Source of the DNA: Haematospirillum sp. H4485
GTDB lineage: Bacteria > Pseudomonadota > Alphaproteobacteria > Rhodospirillales > Rhodospirillaceae
Direction: 5' to 3'
NCBI RefSeq assembly: GCF_012102745.1
Contig: NZ_JAAVSY010000014.1
Span: forward strand, 1 to 64,000
Length of the DNA: 64,000 bases
Part shown: in pieces, positions 44,154 through 53,100 of the stretch
Position numbering within the stretch: position 1 is the first letter of the stretch
Layout of the letters: each line of letters starts with the position of its first letter
The notes under the pieces: generated by a model
The model's input: only the letters and a program-made list of their open reading frames with translations
The model's database searches: none
Told to the model about the DNA's origin: nothing
Position numbers and translations under genes: made by a program

Positions 44154-47100
44154 ATGTCTGTATCCCGTTCCGAACATATTGCCTGCGCTTCCAGTCTGGT
44201 TGAGGTTTTGGAGGCCAATGCCCGCAGCCATCCTGATCATGAGATTGCAACATTCATGATCCTTGACGGTTCCGGGGATACGTTTTCCCGGCACCATCTT
44301 TCCCTTAAGGCACGCGCGTTGGCATCTGCCCTGCAACAGACATGCAAACCGGGGGACCGGGCGCTGCTTCTGTTTCCCTCCGGTGCTGATTATGTCATTG
44401 GCCTTCTGGGGTGCCTGTATGCCGGTGTTATTGCTGTTCCGGTCAATTTACCGGGGTCGGCCCGTGTGTCCCGCGTGTTGCCAAAAGTGGTGCCCATTGC
44501 CCGGGATTGCCAGCCGGGCTTCCTTCTGACCACCCGACACATCGCACAGGATTCTGCAGAGGCTCTTGATCAACTCTGCCGTACAGTTGGATGCAAGGTT
44601 CTGGTCACTGACGCCGGTCTTCCGGACCCCGAAGCCTGGGTATGCCCTGATGTATCGCCTGATACGGTTGCCTTCCTTCAATATACATCCGGTTCAACCG
44701 GAGATCCCAAGGGCGTTGTCAACACGCATGCCGGTTTGCTCGTAAACAGCGCCTTTATCTGTCGTGCCAATGGTTTGCAACAGCATGACAGTGTAACCGC
44801 CACGTGGTTGCCCCTGTTTCATGACATGGGACTGATCATGGGTGTTCTGGCGCCGCTTTTGCATGGAGCACGCAGTGTTGTAATGCCACCGGCCATGTTT
44901 ACACGTGATCCGCTGACGTGGCTGGAGACAGCAACCCGTTTCTCTGCCACGGTGCTTCCGGGGCCGGCCTTTGGTTTCAGGGCGTGTCTGGATGCGCTGA
45001 CGCCGGAACGTCTTTCTGCCCTGGATTTGTCACGGGTTGAGGTGGCCGTACCAGCGGCGGAGCCCGTTGATCCCCTGATGTTGGATGCTTTTATTGAAGC
45101 CTTTGCACCTGCCGGACTACGGCGGGAAGCGGTCAGGCCCGGATATGGCCTGGCCGAAGCAACTCTAATGGTCTCAGGCTGCACAATGCACGATGGTCCT
45201 GTTACCCGGTGGTTTGACGTCGAGGCTCTGGAGCAGAACCGTGTTGTCAGCGGGACCCCACAGGGCAAGGGAAGTAGGGCCTATGTATCTTGCGGATCGG
45301 ACTTTGACGGGCAGGATATACAGATTGTCGACCCTGAAACCCGGATGCCTGTTACCGAAGACAGGGTTGGCGAGATCTGGGTATCCGGACCTTCAGTCGC
45401 GGCGGGCTACTGGAATAAGTCCGATCCAGACGGTGAGGTTTTCGGTGCTGTCCTGAATGTCAGAGAAGATCACCCCTTGGCTGGGAACCGCTATCTCCGT
45501 ACCGGCGACCTGGGAATCCTTTATGAGGGCAGGCTTTATATAACCGGCCGCCTGAAGGATGTCATGATCTTTCATGGGCGTTGTCACTATCCAAACGATA
45601 TTGAAAAAACCGTCAGCGACTTTGATCCTCGCCTTGTCCCGGGAGGAGGGGCTGCTTTCTCCATCCAGACCGAAAGTGGGGAAGCCTTGGTTGTGGTCCA
45701 GGAAGCCCTGCGCAAGGGCGACTTGCCAGCGTTGATGGAACAGGTGCGTCAGGATATCGGGCGTCAACACGGGATACCGGTGCATGCCATAACCTTTATC
45801 CGCAAGGGAACACTGCTGAGAACAACCTCGGGCAAGGTCCGGCGCAAGGCTGTCCGTCAGGCTTGGCTTGATGGCAACGTGGTCTCTTTACACAGCCGCC
45901 TTTTCGCTGATACCGCTCCGGAAGGCATGGGAGGCGTATCCTTGCGTCACATGGTGCAACAGCTTGTTGCCCGGGCTTTGGGAGATGTTGATCCACGGGC
46001 ACTGGACCCAAAAACAGGCTTCTTTGATCTGGGCCTGGACTCTGTCACGGCGCTGGATGTGATCGGACGCCTGGAAAAGACATTGGGATTGCGTTTGCCC
46101 GATACGCTTCTGTTCTCCAACCCCAACATGGATGCTCTTGTCGCGTGGCTGGAAGGAAAGCGGGATCCACAACCAGATCCGGCTCCTGTTCGCCCGCTCT
46201 TGTCACCAGCAGGGAGTGCGGAGCCCATTGCAGTTATTGGTATCGGCTTGATGATGCCAACCGGAACAGGGACAAACTCTGAATCTCCCGCTGAGTTTCT
46301 AACATTTCTTCTGGATGGGGGAGATGCGGTACGTTCGGTGCCGCAGGGTCGCTATGATGTGGACCTGCCAATTCCGGGGTGCGGTGCTTTTCTGGAAAAC
46401 ATCGATGGATTCGATGCGGGGTTCTTCGGGGTCAGCCCGCGAGAGGCCATTTCCATCGACCCCCAACACCGTCATCTGCTGGAAGTTTCTTGGCATGCCC
46501 TGGAAGATGCGGGCTTGGATCCCGTATCCTTGAAAGGCAGTGATACGGGGGTCTTTGTTGGTATCAGCGGGAGTGAGTACGCGCATCTGCCGTTCCTGTC
46601 CGGGGATGCGGATTGTTTTGATGTTCATTATGCCCCCGGTATTTCAACGGCTGCGGCAGCCGGTCGACTGTCCTATGTCCTGGGACTTGAAGGCCCGGCC
46701 CTGAGTCTTGATACGGCTTGTTCCGCATCGATGGTTGCTGTGCATCTGGCGTGTCAAGGGTTACGGGCAGGTGAATGTTCCCTTGCTCTGGCGGCTGGGG
46801 TCAAGGTTCAGATCATGCCTGAAATTGATCTGGCCCTGCACAAGGCCGGCATGCTGGCTCCTGACGGGCGCTGCAAAACCTTTGACAAGGATGCTGATGG
46901 TTATGTCCGGGGTGAGGGATGTGCCGTTCTGGTCCTGAAGCCCCTGTCACATGCCCTTGCTGATGGCAACCGGGTTCGGGCTGTCATTCGCCAGTCTGTT
47001 GTTCGTCAGGATGGCGCTCGCGCCGGTTTGACCGTGCCGGATGGCCATGCCCAGGAAGCTATGATCCGGCAGGTTCTTCGACGTTCAGGCCTGTCACCGG

Positions 47101-50100
47101 ATGCAATCGATTACGTCGAGTTGCACGGAACCGGGACACGTCTGGGCGATCCAATTGAGTTCAATGCGCTGTCCCGCATTTTTGGTGCTGATGGCAACCG
47201 TTCGACTCCCCTGCTGATGGGGTCAGTCAAGACTAATATTGGTCATCTGGAGGCTGCAGCCGGTATTGCCGGGCTTGTCAAAACGATTCTGGCGCTTGAG
47301 AGTGGTGTCCTGCCCCCGCATGGCAATCTCCAGACCGTCAATCCAGCGATTGCGCTACAGGATATCCCCGCGCGTCTTCCTGCTCAGCCAGAACCATGGC
47401 CAGACCGGGCGGGAGAGGCACCGCGCCGCGCCCTTGTTTCGTCCTTTGGTTTTACCGGGGCGATTGCCTGTGCTGTTCTTGAAAGTGCCCCTGCCCAACA
47501 TGATGGAGCAACATCTGCACCTGAACCGGATCGGCCGGCCTGGATGCTAGCCTTGTCTGCATCATCCCCTCATGCCTTGGAAGTGCTGTCGCACCGGTAT
47601 GCAGAACGCGTAGCCAGCGCCGGGATTCCGTTGGCACCTCTCCTGAATGGAGCACACCGTTGCCGTTCACACCTGCCAATACGTCGGGCTGTTGTGGGGC
47701 GGAACCGGGATGAGCTGGTTCAGGCATTGTCGAGCGCCCCTGGCCAATCCCGCCGGTGTCTGGCCGCGCCACGTATTGGTTTTGTGTTCTCCGGACAATC
47801 AACCCAGTATCCGGGCATGACACGTGGCTTGTATGCGTTTGAGCCGCGGTTCCGGTCTGCTCTGGACGAGGTTTCTGCCGCGCTGGAACCTTGTCTGGGA
47901 TTCCCGGTAACAGAACTGCTGTTTGCAGAATCAGACACGCGCTTGGGACAGACGCAATATGATCAGCCGGCTCTGTTTGCTGTTGGATACGCCTTGGCTC
48001 GGATGTGGATTGATCTGGGTGTTCAACCAGATTTCATTATCGGGCATTCCGTCGGTGAATTTCAGGCTGCTGTGATTGCCGGCATTCTGCCCTTGCATCA
48101 GGCTGCCCGTCTGGTTGTTGAGCGTGGACGCCTGATGCAGGCATTGCCGGCAGGCGGAGTCATGGCGGCCCTGCGCATGAAACCGGACGAGGCCACGGAT
48201 CTCCTGCTTCAGGCAGACAGTCCGACCTTGGCAATTGCGGCAATCAATGGACCGGAAGATGTTGTCATCGGTGGAGACGACAAGGCCCTGCGGTCCTTCC
48301 TGAAGCCGTTGGAAGAATGCGGTTTATCGGTGCGGATGCTGGATGTATCCCACGCCTTCCATACTCCGTTGATGGATCCTGTTCTGGATCATCTTGAGCA
48401 GGCTGCCTCCGGATTGCAGGCAGCGGAGCCGCGTATTCCCATGTGGTCAACGGTTGACTGCTCATATGTTGATCCGGAACGAATGGGCAGTGGGGCTTAC
48501 TGGCGTGAGCATGCCCGTCATCCGGTCGCCTTTCTACCTGCTGTTCAGGCCGCGGTCGCGCATGGCTGTTCGGTTCTTCTGGAAATTGGCCCGGCAGCGG
48601 TTCTGACCCCCCTGATCCGTCGTACTCTTGTAGCAATGGCACTGGAGGAGATGCCGGTATCCCTGCCATCCCTGCGCCGGGATGCCTGTGATGCTGTTAC
48701 CATTCTGGAGGCTTTGGCAAGGCTGTACGAGGCTGGTGTAAATCCTGACTGGTCCGTGGTTTCACGCGGGCCTGTTCTGCCGCCCGAGCATTTGCCCCTG
48801 TATCCGTTTGAGCGTCGCCCGTATTGGATGCCTGCAAGGCGTGTTTATCAGGGTGTATCCACAGAAGAGCAGCACATTGATGTGCGTGACGTGGCAACGG
48901 CCCGCACAGGTTCTGATCTGGCGTACCGTCTGCCCCCTGTTGCTGCATCCGGACAAGATCTTGCAACGGCCTTGGCCAGCATGGGGCCAGAGCAGCATGC
49001 GTCCGGTATGCTGGATCTGGTTACGCACCTGCTGTCCCGTATTCTAAGGATTGAGCCACAGCGTTTGCTGCCGGGGCAGGACCTGCTGTCCATTGGTCTT
49101 GATTCCATTCTGGCCATGGAGTTTGTCCGCTCCGTCAACCAACTTCTGGCCATTTCCTGCGCCCTGCGTCCTGTTTTCGAGACACCAACGCCGGATGCCA
49201 TCAGTCGTTATCTATGCACTTTGATGATGCAGGCGAGAGAAACACCCCGCGAGCATGATGCCGATCTGGTTCCCGACGTTCCGAACCGATACCAGCCATT
49301 CCCCCTGACCGAGCTGCAGTATGCGTACTGGGCAGGCCGGAGTCAGGCTTTCGCGATGGGCAATATCGCGTGCCATGCCTATCTGGAAACAGAAAGTGCC
49401 ATACTTGATCCCCGGTGTCTGGAAAATGCCTGGAATGTCCTGATTCAGCGCCATGATGCCTTGCGGCTGGTTATTGATGCCGATGGACGTCAGCGTATTT
49501 TGCCTGATGTGCCCCGGTATCATGTGCCGGTTGTTGATATGTCCGGAGCCGATGGGGCCTCTGCCGAGACCCATGTACAGGCTTGGCGTGATGAAATGGA
49601 ACATCAGATCCTGTCAACAGAGAGTTGGCCTCTGTTTGATGTCCGGGTAACCCGGATGCCCGGCGGGAAAATACGCCTGCATCTGAGCATTGATATGCTG
49701 ATTATCGATGCAACATCCAGCCAGATTGTCTGGGATGAACTGGAAGTCTTGTGCCGGCATGGTGCCAATCCAGATCATGCCGGTTTGTTACCCCTGTCAT
49801 TGTCATTCCGTGATTATGTTCTGGCACGTCAGCACAGGCAGGACTTTCTTGCAGAACGGGATGCAGCGCGCGCGTGGTGGACGAACCGCCTTGATGCTTT
49901 GCCTCCAGCACCGGACCTTCCGTTGGCTGTCGATCCTGCCACAATAACCAACCCTGTCTTTGTGCGTCATAGTGCACGTCTGCAAGCCGGGTTCTGGTCT
50001 GTGATCAAGGATCAGGCTGCTCTTTCGGGCATAACCCCGGCTGCCCTTCTTGTATCTGCCTTTGCCGATGTCCTGGCGGCCTGGAGTGCCTCTTCCCGAT

Positions 50101-53100
50101 TTACCCTGAACCTGACGATTTTTGATCGTCGCCTGTGGCACCCTGATGTTCCACGTCTTGTCGGCGATTTCACATCAGTCGTGTTGCTGGGTATAGACCG
50201 TGATGGCCGTAGTGCTTTTATTGACAACGCACGCACACTGTTTGCGGACATGATGGAGGCCTTGGAGCATCGGGCTTATTCTGCTGTTGATGTGTTGCGC
50301 GACATGGCTCGCAACCGTGACCAACGGAAAATGTTGATGCCGGTTGTGTTCACCAGCCAGCTGGGCACAATTCCCCCATCGCAGAGCAACAGGGCTGATT
50401 CTGTCTTGGGGGATCTGGTTCGTGCTGTAACCCAAACGCCCCAGGTATGGATTGACCAACAGGTATCCGAAGCTGCAGACGGCTCCCTGGTGATCAACTG
50501 GGATATGGTTGATGCCTTGTTCCCCGAAGGCATGCCCCGGGCTATGTTTGAGGCTTATTGTGCTCTTCTTGAGCGTCTGGGGCAGGACAGACAAGCTTGG
50601 TTGCATCCTGTCGGGCCGCTTTTGCCACATGAACAGCGCCAGGTTCGGGCTGTTGTCAATAACACGCATGCCCCAATACCCGAAGGATTGTTGCATGAGC
50701 CGTTCTTCCGGAAGGCACGGGAGAATCCGGACCAGATCGCCCTTGTTGGCGGGGATGATACAACCTGGTCGTACGGAGAACTGGCGGCATGGTCAGCACG
50801 GATTGCCCATGCTGTCCGGGGGGCGCTTGCTCAACCTGTCCACGGTCAGCGGGTTGCCGTCTTGATGGAAAAGGGGCCGGAACAGGTTGCAGCTGTTCTT
50901 GGTATTCTGGCGGCCGGTCATACTTATGTTCCGATTGATCCCGCGTGGCCGGATCTCAGGGTATCCGGTATTCTGGACAGCGCGGATATTTCAGTGCTTT
51001 TGGCCCAGTCTTGGCGTCATACGGAACTTGCAGGGCGGTTTGGCGAAGGTAGCGGACGCCATGTTCTTGATGTTTCAGAGGCAGCGCTGTTCCGTTATCC
51101 TGATACGGTGCCGGAGCCTGCTGCCATCCATCCCGAAGATGCGGCATATATTATCTACACATCGGGATCAACTGGCGTTCCCAAAGGGGTTGTGATTGAT
51201 CACCGGGGGCCGCTTAATACCGTTATTGATGTCAACAACCGCTTTGGCGTGACGTGCAAGGACCGGGTCTTCGGGCTGTCTTCCCTGTCTTTTGACCTGT
51301 CCGTGTACGATATCTTTGGTACCTTTGCATCCGGCGCAACACTGGTTCTTCCGCACGAAGATGATCGGCGCGATCCGGCGCGCTGGTCCCGCCTGTGTCG
51401 TCAACATGGCGTGACCGTGTGGAATTCTGTACCGGCATTGCTGGATATGCTGTTGACCGAAGCAGACCTTGTTGCTGTCGGGGGGCTTCAGGTGGTCATG
51501 TTGTCCGGGGACTGGGTTCCCCTGTCACTTCCTGAGCGGCTGCGCACCCTGTCTCCGGATGTACGTCTGGTTTGCATGGGCGGGGCGACAGAGGCATCCA
51601 TTTGGTCCAACTGGTTTCTGGTTGATCAGGTTGAACCACACTGGCGCTCTGTCCCGTATGGTTATCCCTTGTCCAACCAAGGCTATCGTATTCTGGATTC
51701 CGGCCTCAATGATCGTCCGGACTGGGTGCCCGGTGATCTCTATATTACCGGGATCGGACTGGCCAAGGAATACGCCGGCGATCCGGAAAAGACAGCCGTC
51801 AGTTTTCCCTGTCATCCTGATGACGGAACCCGCCTGTATCGTACCGGTGATATGGCTCGCTATTGGCCCGATGGGGTGATCGAGTTTCTGGGACGCAAGG
51901 ACCATCAGGTCAAGATTGCCGGCCATCGTATTGAAACAGGAGAGATTGAAGCGGCCTTGCTGTCTCATCCGGCTGTCCGGGATGCTGTTGTTGATGCCTT
52001 GGGCCAGGATGGTGAGATCAAGCGTCTGGTTGCATGGTTTACGGTTGACCCTGCCCATATGGATGCGGCCCCATGTTTCCTGCCTGATCTATCCCGTGAT
52101 CCCGACGCCGTACGAGAAGAGCATGAGCAGGTGGTATCTGGCCTGCATGCCATTGCAGATCGCTCGATCCCCGGTCAGACTCCCGCTACTTATGAAGCCC
52201 TGTGGACCCTGATGACCGAAGTCGCACGCCAATGCGTGCGTGATACTTTGCTTGCAGCAGGTTTGTTTGCCCAGCCGGGTTCATGTCTTGCGCGAGATGA
52301 TGTGTTCCACGCCCTACTGTGCGACAAGCGTTTCACATCCGTTGCTACGGGCTGGCTTGCCGTGTTGCTGGATACCGGAGAGCTTGTTGTTCAGGATGAT
52401 GTCCTCTTGGCACCTTCTGGCCTGCAGAACCGTTCGTGGGATGATCTGGCCAATGAAGCCCGCCATGTTGGTTTCCCTGCTCGTATTCTGGCATCCCTCA
52501 AACAGGGATCGGGGATGAGGCTGTCTGTGCTCCGGGGCGAAGAAGATCCTTTGGCCCTGTTCTATGGGGCCGATGATGTATTGTCCCCGGAATATCTGGC
52601 CCGCCTTGATCCCCTGTATGAGAGGGGACTGGCTGCTGTTCATGCTGTGCTGGCCGACAGAGCCGGGCAAGCTACATCGGAACAGCCTCTCCGGGTCCTG
52701 GAAATCGGGGCCCGGGGTGGGCTTGCCACCCGGCAAATCTTGGAGGGCCTGGGGAATACCCTGCACTACACGGTAACCGATACGTCCCGGCTGTTCCTGG
52801 ATCGTGCCCGTCAGGTCTTGGACGCCGTTAATGGTCCTGCGATCGATTTTTCCCTGCTTGATCCGGATCAGGATCCGGTCTTTCAGGGGTTCCCGCTGCA
52901 CGGATTTGATGTGGTCATTGCGTGCAATGCCCTGCACCGCAGTCGCAATATTCCGCGATTGCTGGGTTTCCTGTCACGCCTTCTGGTGCCTGGTGGCCTT
53001 GTGCTGGCGCCCGAGATAACCCGGAGCAGTCCGCTGCAAGGCGTTACCGTTGCCTTGCTGGAAGAAGGGTATCGTCATCTGGAAGATCAACGCCAACAGG

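Noticed and set aside
44154-45950. Salicylate-AMP ligase or ordinary acyl-CoA ligase at the start of the megasynthase
   Set aside because: Sequence is FAAL-like (N-L-P-G, L-P-L-F-H-D-M-G-L segments and following ACP), and no salicylate synthase is present.
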